A DNA stretch of 64,000 nucleotides from Hyphomicrobiales bacterium (lineage in GTDB: Bacteria > Pseudomonadota > Alphaproteobacteria > Rhizobiales > Rhizobiaceae), in the NCBI GenBank assembly GCA_900471525.1, contig UCEZ01000036.1, positions 124,001-188,000 of the forward strand. Reading direction: 5' to 3'. The position numbers and the translations under genes are program-made. How positions within the stretch are numbered: position 1 is the stretch's first letter; every line of letters starts with the position of its first letter. Positions 25,977 to 34,507 of the stretch are shown here, in pieces. The notes beneath the pieces are model-generated. The model saw nothing but the letters and a program-made list of their open reading frames with translations, was not told where the DNA came from and ran no database searches.

Positions 25977-26894
25977 TCAGCCTGTCCCGGCTTCGCTATG
26001 CAGCCAGCTTACGAAACTCGACGCCAGAGGATTTTGCATTGTCTCATGGGTGGAGACGACAAAATAGGCGAAGTTCGGCGGGCCGCCGATCGACAGGGCA
26101 AACGGCCGCACGAGTCGCCCCGCCGCCAGATCGTCGGCCACAAGAGCCTCGTCCCCAAGTGCTACGCCTTGCCCGTCTATCGCTGCCTGGATGGCAAGAT
26201 GTGTGTCCGTGTAGTGAAGCCCCGGATTCGGTTCGAAGCCGTCGATGCCGGCGGCAAGCATCCACATGCGCCAGTCCGGCCAGACAACGCCTTGCCCGCT
26301 CCATGACTGTTGAATCAACGTGTGCCGGAGCAAGTCTTCCGGCGCGGCGAGAGGCCGCTCGCCCTGAAGCAGCTTAGGGCTGCAGACCGGGTAGATGACA
26401 TGATCGAACAGCCGCTGCGCAGACAAGCCGGGATAGAGGCCCGGGCCGAATTGGATGGCAACATCGATCTCGTTTCGATCGAAGTCCTGCATGCCGCAGG
26501 AGACATTCAGCCGGACATCGGCATGCGGTTCCTTCTTTAAGAACCGGTCGAGCCGCGGCACCAGCCATTTCGCGGCGATCGAGGTCGATGCGTTGACATT
26601 CAGCCGAACCGTCGTTTGCCCCTGGCTCCGTCTTGCGCGGGCGGCGGCGTGGCGGAGCGCCGCCACTGCGTCCGCCGCTGCCTCATGGAGAATGTCCCCG
26701 GCCGGCGTCAGTTGCAGCGAGCGGCCCTTGCGGACAAACAGCGTGACGCCGAGCTGCGTCTCGAATTCCTTGATCTGATGGCTGACCGCAGCCGGGGTGA
26801 GATTCAATTCCACTGCTGCACGGCTGAAGTTGAGATGCCGCCCGGCAGCCTCAAGCACCTGCAGGGACCGTGTGCCGGGAATGTGTCGGATCAT
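25977..26894 (-). CDS. LysR family transcriptional regulator (GcvA-like)
   Basis: 305 residues. N-terminal winged helix-turn-helix: RSLQVLEAAGRHLNFSRAAVELNLTPAAVSHQIKEFETQLGVTLF, followed by a substrate-binding domain typical of the GcvA branch (VRLNVNASTSIAAKWLVPRL, LDRFLKKEPHADVRLN). The ATG at 26894 gives MIRHIPGTRSLQVLEA, fitting the family; the frame extends upstream to 26990 without similarity. It is divergent from an MFS transporter gene over 137 bp that contain a perfect palindrome, so it probably controls that transporter and itself. Confidence 0.92.
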   Translation of the reverse strand: MIRHIPGTRSLQVLEAAGRHLNFSRAAVELNLTPAAVSHQIKEFETQLGVTLFVRKGRSLQLTPAGDILHEAAADAVAALRHAAARARRSQGQTTVRLNVNASTSIAAKWLVPRLDRFLKKEPHADVRLNVSCGMQDFDRNEIDVAIQFGPGLYPGLSAQRLFDHVIYPVCSPKLLQGERPLAAPEDLLRHTLIQQSWSGQGVVWPDWRMWMLAAGIDGFEPNPGLHYTDTHLAIQAAIDGQGVALGDEALVADDLAAGRLVRPFALSIGGPPNFAYFVVSTHETMQNPLASSFVSWLHSEAGTG

Positions 26895-26976
26895 GGCGCG
26901 ATCTTCAAAGAAAACTAACAGATGGCCTAGAATTATTTGCTTCCGCACATACGCGCAATGACCAATAGATCGGCAA

Positions 26977-26996
26977 TGGCGAATAGTCATTCGCCA
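26977..26996. promoter_or_regulatory. Palindromic operator candidate between LysR and MFS genes
   Basis: TGGCGAAT-AGTC-ATTCGCCA is a perfect 8-bp inverted repeat. It lies 36 bases before the MFS start and 83 bases from the LysR start, where a LysR-type regulator would bind. The assignment to this regulator is inferred. Confidence 0.55.
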
Positions 26997-27031
26997 AACA
27001 GAATTTCAAACTTTTTTTGATAGAGGTCAGC

Positions 27032-28300
27032 ATGGAGGCAAGCGGCTCAGACGGTTTCTCATTGGCGTTTACAGCCGCCTGCGTGGCGATGGCCAGCGTT
27101 ACCTATGGCATGGGGCGCTATGCCTATGGCCTGTTTCTTCCGTCCATCCGGCAGGACTTCAATCTCAGCACTTTCGATCTCGCCTTGATCGCCAGCCTCA
27201 ACACCGCGGTCTATCTGCTGGCGACGGTGATCGCCTCGGGTATCGCCATTTATTTCCGCCCGCGCACATTGATCGTGGTGGCAGGGCTCGTCACGACATC
27301 GGGTCTCCTCATCGCCGGATTGGCGGCAAGTTTCCCCGTTGCTGCGGGTGGCATCATTCTTGCCGGCGCCGGCGGCGGCATCCTGTCACCGGCGATGTTC
27401 GAAGCAATCGAAGCATGGTTGTCCGCGCGCTGGAAGGGCCGTGCGATCGCCGCCGTCAACGCAGGGGCCGCTCCCGGTCTCATTCTCACCGGGTTGGCGG
27501 CCTATTGGCTGCAGTCGTCCTGGCAGCAGGCATGGGTCGCCATGGCCGCTATCGGTCTGGCCGTTACGCTCTGGAATGCGTGGCTGCTTCCGGATCACCG
27601 GGTTTCCCAGGCGCACACTGAGCCGAAACTGCCGCTTCGCCCTGGGCTTTTTCTGCGAAGAGAATGCGTGCCCCTGTACCTTTCGCTGTTCGTCTACGGA
27701 TTGCTTCTGAGCACATATCTGACCTTCGCCGTCGATTTGATCATCTCGAGCGGGGGCATGGCGTTTCCGGCGGACCGGCTGTTCTGGGTGCTTCTGGGTC
27801 TGGCCGGTTTGCCGGCGATGTTCACGGGCGAAGCCGTCCGGAAATTCGGTGTTCGGGGGCTGCTGGCCGTGAGCATGCCAATCTGCGGCCTCTCTTATGC
27901 TTTGCTGGCAATGGCTCCCGGAAACCAAGCCGCTATCCTGATCTCAGCCGTTTTGTTCGGCGCATCGTCGGTCGCACCGGGAAACGGTTTTCTGGTTTGG
28001 GGAATTTCCCTTTTCCGGGATCGGCCATCGGCCGGGACTGGCGCTGTGTTTTTCGCCCTGTCGCTTGCCATCATCGCCGGCCCGATCCTTGTTGGACTGT
28101 CTTCCGGCCAGATCGATTTGCTGGGATTGTTCTACTGTGCGGCGCTGCTGTCCGTGTTGACCATCCCGCTTTTCCCGCGTCGCATTTTCGGCACGGAAGG
28201 AACGGCTGCCAGTGAATCTGCGCGCCCGAGTTCAGAACGGCAATCCGATCTAGCGCAAGCGGCAGCGCCGGTGTTGCCTGAGCCGACCGCAAACCATTGA
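27032..28300 (+). CDS. MFS transporter
   Basis: 422 residues with about twelve membrane segments, beginning FTAACVAMASVTYGMGRYAYG, LFLPSIRQDFNLS, and including LVTTSGLLIAGLAASFPVAAG and ISLFRDRPSAGTGAVFFALS. The sequence resembles the YbfB/YjiJ-like sub-branch of major facilitator proteins; the substrate is unknown. The ATG at 27032 is favoured by GAGG five bases earlier, over a TTG at 27017. It is divergently paired with a LysR regulator, a common layout for inducible efflux or uptake. A hairpin overlaps its stop codon. Confidence 0.88.
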   Translation: MEASGSDGFSLAFTAACVAMASVTYGMGRYAYGLFLPSIRQDFNLSTFDLALIASLNTAVYLLATVIASGIAIYFRPRTLIVVAGLVTTSGLLIAGLAASFPVAAGGIILAGAGGGILSPAMFEAIEAWLSARWKGRAIAAVNAGAAPGLILTGLAAYWLQSSWQQAWVAMAAIGLAVTLWNAWLLPDHRVSQAHTEPKLPLRPGLFLRRECVPLYLSLFVYGLLLSTYLTFAVDLIISSGGMAFPADRLFWVLLGLAGLPAMFTGEAVRKFGVRGLLAVSMPICGLSYALLAMAPGNQAAILISAVLFGASSVAPGNGFLVWGISLFRDRPSAGTGAVFFALSLAIIAGPILVGLSSGQIDLLGLFYCAALLSVLTIPLFPRRIFGTEGTAASESARPSSERQSDLAQAAAPVLPEPTANH

Positions 28301-28313
28301 CGCTCGGCTCAGG
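28277..28313. terminator. Hairpin between convergent MFS and ABC-F genes
   Basis: CCTGAGCCGA (28277-28286) and TCGGCTCAGG (28304-28313) pair perfectly around a 17-base loop that contains the MFS stop codon. It probably separates the two convergent transcripts. Confidence 0.5.
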
Positions 28314-28325
28314 GGCGAACTGAGA

Positions 28326-30215
28326 TCAGCTTGCCATCGCCTCTTCATATTCGCTGGAAAGCTCCATCCAATGCTCTTCGGCCTTGGTGAGCTTTGATAC
28401 GACTTCGGCCCGTTCCTTGACCTTGGCTGCGGCCTTTGCCGGAAACTTTTCGTAGAGGTCCTGGTCTTCAAGCTCCTTGTCGAGGGCTTGAATCTGTTTC
28501 TGCAGTTTTGCCGTCAAGGATTCGACATCGTTGATCTTTTTCTTCAGCGGCGCGAAGGCTGCGCGCTTGTCGGCATTGGCCTTGCGCTGCTCCGCCTTCG
28601 AGCGGTTGTCCTCAGCACCGTTGCCCTTGTCCTTTCCGCCCTTGCCGCGGGAACTCTGGACGATGGTGCTGCGATAGTCCTCAAGATCGCCATCATAGTT
28701 GGAGACGGTGCCGTCCTTGACCAGCCACAGCCGGTCCGCCGTCGCCTCGATCAGGTGGCGGTCGTGCGAGATCAGAATGACGGCGCCGGTATATTCGTTC
28801 AGCGCCTGGATGAGCGCATTGCGGCTGTCGATATCCAGATGGTTGGTCGGTTCGTCGAGGATCAGCAGGTTGGGTGCCTCGAAGGCGGCAAGGCCCATCA
28901 GCAGGCGCGCCTTTTCGCCACCGGACAGATCCTTGGCGGGCGTGCTCATTTTGGCGGTTGCAAGGCCCATCTGGGCGACGCGGGCGCGCACCTTGCCTTC
29001 GGTCGCGCCCGGCATGCGCTGGCGCACATGCTCGACAGCATCATGTTCGGGGATCAGGTCGTCCAGCTGGTGCTGGGCGAAGAAACCGATCTTCAGGCCC
29101 GGCGCCACCTGCACGGAGCCGCCGGTGGCGGGCAGGCGGCCGGAGATCAGCTTGGCGAAAGTGGACTTGCCGTTACCGTTCGAGCCAAGCAGGGCGATGC
29201 GGTCGTCGGTGTCGATCCTGAGTGACAAGTGCTGCAGGATCGGCTTGCCCGGCGTATAGCCGACGGAACCGCTTTCCAGCGCAATGATCGGCGAGGCTGC
29301 TTCCTTTTCCGGATCGGGGAACTTGAAGCCCTGGACGTGATCCTCGATGACGGCCGAGACCGTGCCCATGCGCTCCAGCGCCTTGACGCGACTCTGCGCC
29401 TGGCGGGCCTTGGAGGCCTTGGCCTTGAACCGGTCGATGAACGACTGCAGGTGTTTTCGCGCCGCGTCGTTTTTCACCTTGGCCTTGGCTTGCAGCTCGT
29501 TGGCCTCGGCGCGCTGGCGCTCGAATTGGTCGTAGGAGCCGCGATAGAAAGTCAACTTCTGCTGGTCGAGATGGATGATCGCATTGACGGCGGTATTCAG
29601 CAGATCGCGGTCATGGCTGATGATGATGACCGTGTGCGGATACTTGCTGATATAGTCCTCCAGCCACAGCGTGCCTTCAAGGTCGAGATAGTTGGTCGGC
29701 TCGTCGAGCAGCAAGAGGTCCGGCTCGGAGAACAGCACTGCCGCGAGCGCGACGCGCATGCGCCAGCCGCCGGAGAACGATGAGGCGGGACGCAATTGCG
29801 CTTCGGCGTCGAAGCCGAGGCCGGCCAGAATGCTGGCGGCACGGGACTCGGCCGAATGCGCCTGGATATCGGCCAGCCGCATATGGATGTCGGCGATCCG
29901 GTGCGGATCGGTGGCGGTCTCGGCCTCAGTGAGCAGCGCCTCGCGCTCCTTGTCGGCCTTGAGCACTATCTCGATCAGCGGCTCCTCGGTGCCCGGCGCT
30001 TCCTGCGCCACCTGGCCGATGCGGGCGTTCTTCGGAATAGAGACGAAGCCGGTTTCGGCCTCCATGTCGCCGGTGATGATCTTGAACAGCGTCGACTTGC
30101 CGGCGCCATTCTTGCCGACGAGGCCGGCCTTCGTGCCGGCCGGAAGCGCCACGTTCGCGTGATCGATGAGAAGGCGCCCGACGATGCGGGCGGAAAGTTC
30201 GCTAATCGTAATCAT
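28326..30215 (-). CDS. ABC-F family ATPase
   Basis: 629 residues with two ABC ATPase domains and no membrane segment. First domain: Walker A LVGKNGAGKST near residue 36, signature FSGGWRMRVA, Walker B LLLLDEPTNYLDLEG. Second domain: ALLGSNGNGKST, DLSGGEKARLL, LLILDEPTNHLDIDS. The linker has the charged helices (KAKASKARQAQSRVKALERM) of ABC-F proteins and the C-terminus is coiled-coil like Uup/YheS. Such proteins act on the ribosome in translation quality control or antibiotic protection. The ATG at 30215 (MITISELSARIVG) is the family start. Confidence 0.94.
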   Translation of the reverse strand: MITISELSARIVGRLLIDHANVALPAGTKAGLVGKNGAGKSTLFKIITGDMEAETGFVSIPKNARIGQVAQEAPGTEEPLIEIVLKADKEREALLTEAETATDPHRIADIHMRLADIQAHSAESRAASILAGLGFDAEAQLRPASSFSGGWRMRVALAAVLFSEPDLLLLDEPTNYLDLEGTLWLEDYISKYPHTVIIISHDRDLLNTAVNAIIHLDQQKLTFYRGSYDQFERQRAEANELQAKAKVKNDAARKHLQSFIDRFKAKASKARQAQSRVKALERMGTVSAVIEDHVQGFKFPDPEKEAASPIIALESGSVGYTPGKPILQHLSLRIDTDDRIALLGSNGNGKSTFAKLISGRLPATGGSVQVAPGLKIGFFAQHQLDDLIPEHDAVEHVRQRMPGATEGKVRARVAQMGLATAKMSTPAKDLSGGEKARLLMGLAAFEAPNLLILDEPTNHLDIDSRNALIQALNEYTGAVILISHDRHLIEATADRLWLVKDGTVSNYDGDLEDYRSTIVQSSRGKGGKDKGNGAEDNRSKAEQRKANADKRAAFAPLKKKINDVESLTAKLQKQIQALDKELEDQDLYEKFPAKAAAKVKERAEVVSKLTKAEEHWMELSSEYEEAMAS

Positions 30216-30273
30216 GGCCGCGTTTTGGCCGAACTGCGCCGAGAAGGCAAGGGTTTGCCGCAGCGCAATAGAA

Positions 30274-31347
30274 CTAGGCGGCGTGCGGAGAGTAGGTTTT
30301 TTCCGTCCGGCCGCCGATTGCGGCGGAAAAGACGAGGACACCCGGTTTGTTGCTGCTGCGCACGGCCCCCAGCGCCAGCTCGGCCTGGGTGAAAAGATCG
30401 GCGCTTCCGGAGGCGGTCAATGCCATGGCAATGCCGGTGGAAAGCGACAGCGTCTGCGTCGTGAAGGTCCGGTTCGGCAGTGCGATTTGCACGTCTTCGA
30501 CGGAGGCGCGGATGCGCTGCGCGATCGCCTCGGCATTGTCGGCACTGACGTCATGGAAGACGAAGGCGAACTCGTCGGTGCCGATGCGGGCGACGAAATC
30601 GTTCTTCTTGACAGATTTGCGGAACACCGGCGCCAGTCTCTTCAATGTCTTTTCGGCGACGGCCGCGCCGTGGCTCTCGCCGAGGTCGCGCAAGCCTTCG
30701 ATCGTCACCAGGGCCAGGGCTGCCGGGCCGGTCGCGTTGCCGTCGTCATAAAGCGCTGCGAGTTTTGCCGAAAAGGCGATCCGGTTGGCAAGGCCGGTGA
30801 CCGGGTCGCGTGTCGAGGCTTTGCGCATGGTCTCGATATCGCTGCCCAGGCCCCCGAGCTGGGCAACGGTCTCGCCCATCATATTCACGACCGCCCGTTC
30901 CTCGCGTTCGAAGACAGAGACCGCATGACGCAACTGTCCGGCGGCATCGGCGAAATCCGACATGCCGACGACCGGATCGCTCTCCAGCCGGTCGATGAAA
31001 CCGCGCAGCAGTGCGGCGAAGGCTTCCTTCCGAGCGATGCCGTCGTTCAGCGCATGGCTCATCGCGGAAATCGACCGGGCGGTGTCGGCGCGGATCGTGT
31101 CCGCGGCGACAGCGGCAAAGCCGGCAAGGTGATGTTTTATGCCGATCTGCTCGATCCGGTTCTGCTCCGGCTGGGCGCCAAGTGCTGCGACATCGCGCGT
31201 CAGCTGCGGATTGCTGCCGGAGAGGGCTTCGTAGAACAGCTCATAATTGCGCGGGAAGGGGGAGACACCAAGCTTTGCCATGGTCTGCGCGACCTTGAGC
31301 AGGATCGCGGCGTTCTGCGCGCCGTCGTTCCGGGACTTGTCTGCCAT
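30274..31347 (-). CDS. GGDEF domain protein with a GTDEF signature
   Basis: 357 residues. The N-terminal about 190 residues are helical (ILLKVAQTMAKLGVSPFPRNYELFYEALSG) with no membrane segment. The C-terminal part is a diguanylate cyclase fold: STRDPVTGLANRIAFSAKL and KKNDFVARIGTDEFAFVF. The active-site signature is GTDEF rather than GGDEF and the inhibitory RxxD is KKND, so activity is uncertain. The ATG at 31347 follows GAGGG at a suitable distance; a TTG at 31395 behind TAGGAG is another possibility. Probable c-di-GMP synthase or a degenerate relative. Confidence 0.88.
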   Translation of the reverse strand: MADKSRNDGAQNAAILLKVAQTMAKLGVSPFPRNYELFYEALSGSNPQLTRDVAALGAQPEQNRIEQIGIKHHLAGFAAVAADTIRADTARSISAMSHALNDGIARKEAFAALLRGFIDRLESDPVVGMSDFADAAGQLRHAVSVFEREERAVVNMMGETVAQLGGLGSDIETMRKASTRDPVTGLANRIAFSAKLAALYDDGNATGPAALALVTIEGLRDLGESHGAAVAEKTLKRLAPVFRKSVKKNDFVARIGTDEFAFVFHDVSADNAEAIAQRIRASVEDVQIALPNRTFTTQTLSLSTGIAMALTASGSADLFTQAELALGAVRSSNKPGVLVFSAAIGGRTEKTYSPHAA

Positions 31348-31480
31348 ATCCGCTACCCTCACAAAACTGCCGGAGACACGATCGATTGTCAGCAACAGCT
31401 CCTAACGCTTTGACATTAAAAGACCGTCAAAGAGGGCGCGTGGTGACGCCGTTTCGAAACCATCGGAGATCAGCGGCAGT

Positions 31481-31876
31481 CTATTTCGCCGGGCAGGGCC
31501 ATTTCTCCTGCATGGCAAGCTGGACCAGCATGTCGGCGCTGCGGCCGCGCTCCTTCGGATTGGCTTCGACGAAGGCGCAGACGATTTTCACCTGCTCGTC
31601 GAGCGTCACGGTATCGGGATTGCAGACATTGGCGCGGATCTTGTCCGTCACCGGCACCTTGCTCTTCGGTCGGTTGTTTTCCGCGTCGACCACGTCAGAC
31701 ATTTCCGCATGATGCAAGTCGCGCGACCAGCGGTCGAGCACGCCGGCGATATAGCCGACGGTCACAGGATGTTTCTGCTGGCAGAATGTGTTGAGGTCGT
31801 CCGCATCCATGAATTGCGCCTGCGCTGTCGAATGAAGCAGCAGCAATCCCGCAAGCCCGAGCATTCCTCTTTTCAT
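31481..31876 (-). CDS. Exported Rap1a/Tai family-like protein
   Basis: 131 residues with a signal peptide (LAGLLLLHSTAQAQ) and the pattern of the Rap1a/Tai domain: LNTFCQQ, HPVTVGYIAGVLDRW, then NVCNPDTVTLDEQVKIVCAFVEANPKERGRSA and the end MLVQLAMQEKWPCPAK. The four cysteines probably form two disulfides in the periplasm. Named members of this family neutralise type VI secreted effectors (Rap1a, Tai4), but many relatives stand alone, as here: no effector or secretion gene is adjacent. Family membership rests on the motif pattern only. Confidence 0.7.
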   Translation of the reverse strand: MKRGMLGLAGLLLLHSTAQAQFMDADDLNTFCQQKHPVTVGYIAGVLDRWSRDLHHAEMSDVVDAENNRPKSKVPVTDKIRANVCNPDTVTLDEQVKIVCAFVEANPKERGRSADMLVQLAMQEKWPCPAK

Positions 31877-31957
31877 GGCGCACTCCCGCGATGCCTGCCG
31901 TCAGAATAGGGCATTTCGGCACGCGCGGAAACAGGTGGGAACTTCGGTGCCAGCCGC

Positions 31958-32179
31958 CTATAGCGCCTTCGAAACGATCTGTTTTGCGCTCTCCGGCAGG
32001 GCCGCGAACAGGGAGGACAGATCCTGCCAGCCATCCGGCTTCCGACCGGAGACATTTTCCGGCCAATGGCAGATGCCGTCGCCATGGATATATCCGACCC
32101 AGCGCTGTTCATCCTGGTTTTCAAAATGCAGGACGGCAAGCTTGCCGGCCTCAAGCGCCTCGATGGGATACCAATCCAT
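31958..32179 (-). CDS. Small hypothetical protein, 73 residues
   Basis: Sequence begins MDWYPIEALEAGKLAVLHFE and contains QRWVGYIHGDGICHWPENVS, with several Trp/His residues. No family is recognised, and there is no signal peptide or membrane segment. GGAGG lies ten bases before the ATG and an AT-rich TATAAAT stretch lies just ahead of it, which supports expression. It sits between the Rap1a-like gene and dinB-type gene, same strand. Confidence 0.5.
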   Translation of the reverse strand: MDWYPIEALEAGKLAVLHFENQDEQRWVGYIHGDGICHWPENVSGRKPDGWQDLSSLFAALPESAKQIVSKAL

Positions 32180-32295
32180 TGCGTGCCGTCCTCCATATTT
32201 ATAATTTGGAGCGGATGATGAAGCACCTGACTTGCTTCAGCCTTGCGACTGCGTTTTCTCCAGCGGGAAGAAACGAATGATTTCCTGTGGTTGAC

Positions 32296-32811
32296 TCACT
32301 CAGCGTAATGTCTGTGCTCTGGCGCCCGCAGGAAATAACTCATGTCCAGCCCGAGACTTGGCCCCCCGAGCGCCGTCAGCGTCATGTGGCACTGGCCGCG
32401 ATGGTGGGTCTGGTGGTTGAAGAAATGGGCGAGCGGCGGGGCGAGGCGCTGTGTGACGGGGACGGGGTTGGTGATCGGCGTATAGGTGAGGCGGCCGGCG
32501 AGATCGGCTTCGGTGAGACCGGCAATCCAGGCGATGATGCGGTCGTCCTCGGCTGATCGCGCCGATGACAGGCTGGCGAGATCGTCAAACAGGATGGCGT
32601 CGAGCGAGGTGGGGGCGTCGCCTTTGCCGGTAAAGCGTTTCATCCAGATGCGGTCCGCGGCAAGCACATGGTTGAATGTCGCGTGCAGCGAGCCGAAGAA
32701 GGCGCCCTTGTTCTCGCGATAGTGCGCGTCGCTGAGGTTGCCCGCAGCAGTATAGAGCAGGCGGTTTGCCCAGCGATTGTAATCGGCGAACATCCGGTAG
32801 TGATCGAGCAT
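32296..32811 (-). CDS. DinB family protein
   Basis: 171 residues of the DinB/YfiT four-helix fold. Metal-binding histidines are expected in NHVLAADRIWMKRF and in the C-terminal AHFFNHQTHHRGQCHMTL. It starts MLDHYRMFADYNRWANRLLY, the standard family N-terminus, and AAGGAGG lies five bases before the ATG at 32811. Members are putative metal-dependent thiol transferases or hydrolases of unknown substrate. It is divergent from a GST gene. Confidence 0.93.
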   Translation of the reverse strand: MLDHYRMFADYNRWANRLLYTAAGNLSDAHYRENKGAFFGSLHATFNHVLAADRIWMKRFTGKGDAPTSLDAILFDDLASLSSARSAEDDRIIAWIAGLTEADLAGRLTYTPITNPVPVTQRLAPPLAHFFNHQTHHRGQCHMTLTALGGPSLGLDMSYFLRAPEHRHYAE

Positions 32812-32953
32812 TGCGGCCTCCTTGCAGGTTTTCGGCAGTCTAACGCGCAATAGCATCGCGGTGGGTGATGTGACCCATGAAATTTACTGATTTGATTGTC
32901 GTGCGGCTCTGGTCTGGAATGATCGCATAACCAGCACCTCCTAAGGAGACGAC

Positions 32954-33643
32954 ATGACCCGGACACTTTATGCGCTGTGCGGCGCCGACAGCGCGCGCCC
33001 GTTTTCGCCCCATACCTGGAAGACGGTGCTGTCGCTTGCCCATAAGGGACTGGAGCATGAGACGAAGCCGGTGGGCTTCACGCAGATTCCGGTGATCGAG
33101 AACGCAGCGACGAAGATCGTTCCCCTGTTGCGGGATGACGACCAACTGGTCGGCGACAGTTTCGAGATCGCTCTCTATCTGGAGAGGGCCTACCCCGATC
33201 GGCCGTCATTGTTCGGTGGCGAAGGCGGCAAGGCAATGGCGCGGTTCATCGAAAGCTGGTCGCTGATGACGCTGCACACATCGCTGGTGCGCATCATCCT
33301 CATGGATATTCATGACAGCCTCGCACCGGTCGACCAAGCCTATTTCCGCACCTCCCGTGAAACCCGCTTCGGCATGAGCCTGGAAGCGGTGGCGGAAACC
33401 GGGGCCGACGAATTGAAGACCTTCGCGGCCAGGCTGGAGCCGCTGCGCACCATGCTGAAGAAACAGCCGTTCATCGGCGGCGAGACGCCGCTGTTTGCCG
33501 ACTATATCGTTTTCGGCCCGCTGCAATGGGCGCGCATCGTCTCGTCGAAGACGATTGTTCAGGCCGGCGATCCGGTCAAGGACTGGTTCGAGCGCTGCCT
33601 CGACCTTTATGACGGTGTCGGGCGCTCCGTGACAGCTGCGTGA
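32954..33643 (+). CDS. Glutathione S-transferase family protein (LigE-like)
   Basis: 229 residues with a thioredoxin-like N-terminal domain ([61 protein letters not shown]) and an all-helical C-terminal domain ([20 protein letters not shown]). The FSPHTWK motif resembles the beta-etherase LigE branch. The start follows AAGGAGACGAC. A short intrinsic terminator follows 27 bases after its stop, so it is probably a single-gene transcript. Confidence 0.9.
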   Translation: MTRTLYALCGADSARPFSPHTWKTVLSLAHKGLEHETKPVGFTQIPVIENAATKIVPLLRDDDQLVGDSFEIALYLERAYPDRPSLFGGEGGKAMARFIESWSLMTLHTSLVRIILMDIHDSLAPVDQAYFRTSRETRFGMSLEAVAETGADELKTFAARLEPLRTMLKKQPFIGGETPLFADYIVFGPLQWARIVSSKTIVQAGDPVKDWFERCLDLYDGVGRSVTAA

Positions 33644-33669
33644 AACTTCCGGCGCGCTTGGCGAAAACG

Positions 33670-33689
33670 CAAGGGTTCCCCCTTGTTTT
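33670..33689 (+). terminator. Intrinsic terminator after the GST gene
   Basis: CAAGGG-TTCC-CCCTTG (33670-33685) is a perfect 6-bp stem followed by TTTT. Confidence 0.6.
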
Positions 33690-33697
33690 GCGTGGCG

Positions 33698-33719
33698 TTG
33701 GCGGCTATTGAACCGCCAA
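33698..33719 (+). promoter_or_regulatory. Small hairpin in the ndk leader
   Basis: TTGGCGG (33698-33704) and CCGCCAA (33713-33719) pair perfectly around an 8-base loop, 45 bases before the ndk start. Role unknown. Confidence 0.4.
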
Positions 33720-33764
33720 ATTCACGGAAAACCCCGAATTCGCGAAAACAAGGGAATTGAGACA

Positions 33765-34187
33765 ATGGCGATTGAACGCACCTTTTCGATGATCAAGCCG
33801 GACGCCACCAAGCGCAACCTCACAGGCGCCATCACCAAGATGTTCGAAGATGCAGGCCTTCGCATCGTCGCTTCCAAGCGCGTCTGGATGAGCAAGCGCG
33901 AAGCCGAAGGTTTTTACGCCGTTCACAAGGAACGCCCGTTCTTCGGCGAACTGGTTGAAACCATGACCTCCGGCCCGACCATCGTTCAGGTTCTCGAGGG
34001 CGAGAACGCCATCCTGAAGAACCGCGAAATCATGGGCGCCACCAACCCGGCAAACGCCGACGAAGGCACCATCCGCAAGGTTCACGCCCTGTCGATCGGC
34101 GAAAATTCGGTTCACGGCTCGGACGCTCCGGAAACGGCTGCCGAGGAAATCAAGTACTGGTTCTCCGACACCGAAATCGTCGGCTGA
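33765..34187 (+). CDS. ndk: Nucleoside diphosphate kinase
   Basis: Equilibrates nucleoside triphosphate pools through a phosphohistidine intermediate. 140 residues, the usual length: [34 protein letters not shown], and the active-site histidine in [15 protein letters not shown] (about residue 117). The ATG at 33765 follows AAGGGAATTGAGACA; an upstream frame from 33708 is not part of the family. It stands alone between two terminators. Confidence 0.97.
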   Translation: MAIERTFSMIKPDATKRNLTGAITKMFEDAGLRIVASKRVWMSKREAEGFYAVHKERPFFGELVETMTSGPTIVQVLEGENAILKNREIMGATNPANADEGTIRKVHALSIGENSVHGSDAPETAAEEIKYWFSDTEIVG

Positions 34188-34232
34188 TTCAACTCCTGAG
34201 GGTTTCGGCCCGAAGGGTTTGAAATGACTCGT

Positions 34233-34266
34233 CTAAAAGCCGGAGCGGAAACGCTCCGGCTTTTAG
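34233..34266 (+). terminator. Strong intrinsic terminator after ndk
   Basis: CTAAAAGCCGGAGCG (34233-34247) and CGCTCCGGCTTTTAG (34252-34266) pair perfectly around GAAA; the A/T edges can work in both directions. Confidence 0.9.
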
Positions 34267-34507
34267 CGTTGTTTACAGGTTTTTAGGATTTTATTGAGTG
34301 TCTAAAACTTAACGAAGTTTAAAGCGTCAGAGTTTCTGTGCTTCTGCCTTGTCTTTGTTTTTGGGCATTATAAAAATTTGAACCTTGATATTCATGGTTT
34401 CTGCGTGGGTCTTTGATAGATATTCTAGGTTCGGAAGCATTGATGACGTCGAAGTGGCCTATCCGGGCAAAGTGGAAAAAATTCTAATTTTGTCCGACAG
34501 GAGCTAG
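34267..34507. other. AT-rich intergenic stretch before the 554-residue orphan
   Basis: About 240 bases clearly richer in A and T than the neighbouring genes, with runs such as TTTTTAGGATTTTATTG and ATTATAAAAATT. A short inverted repeat AAACTT-AACG-AAGTTT lies at 34305-34320. CAGGAG just before 34508 is the ribosome binding site of the next gene. No coding frame is seen. Confidence 0.5.
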
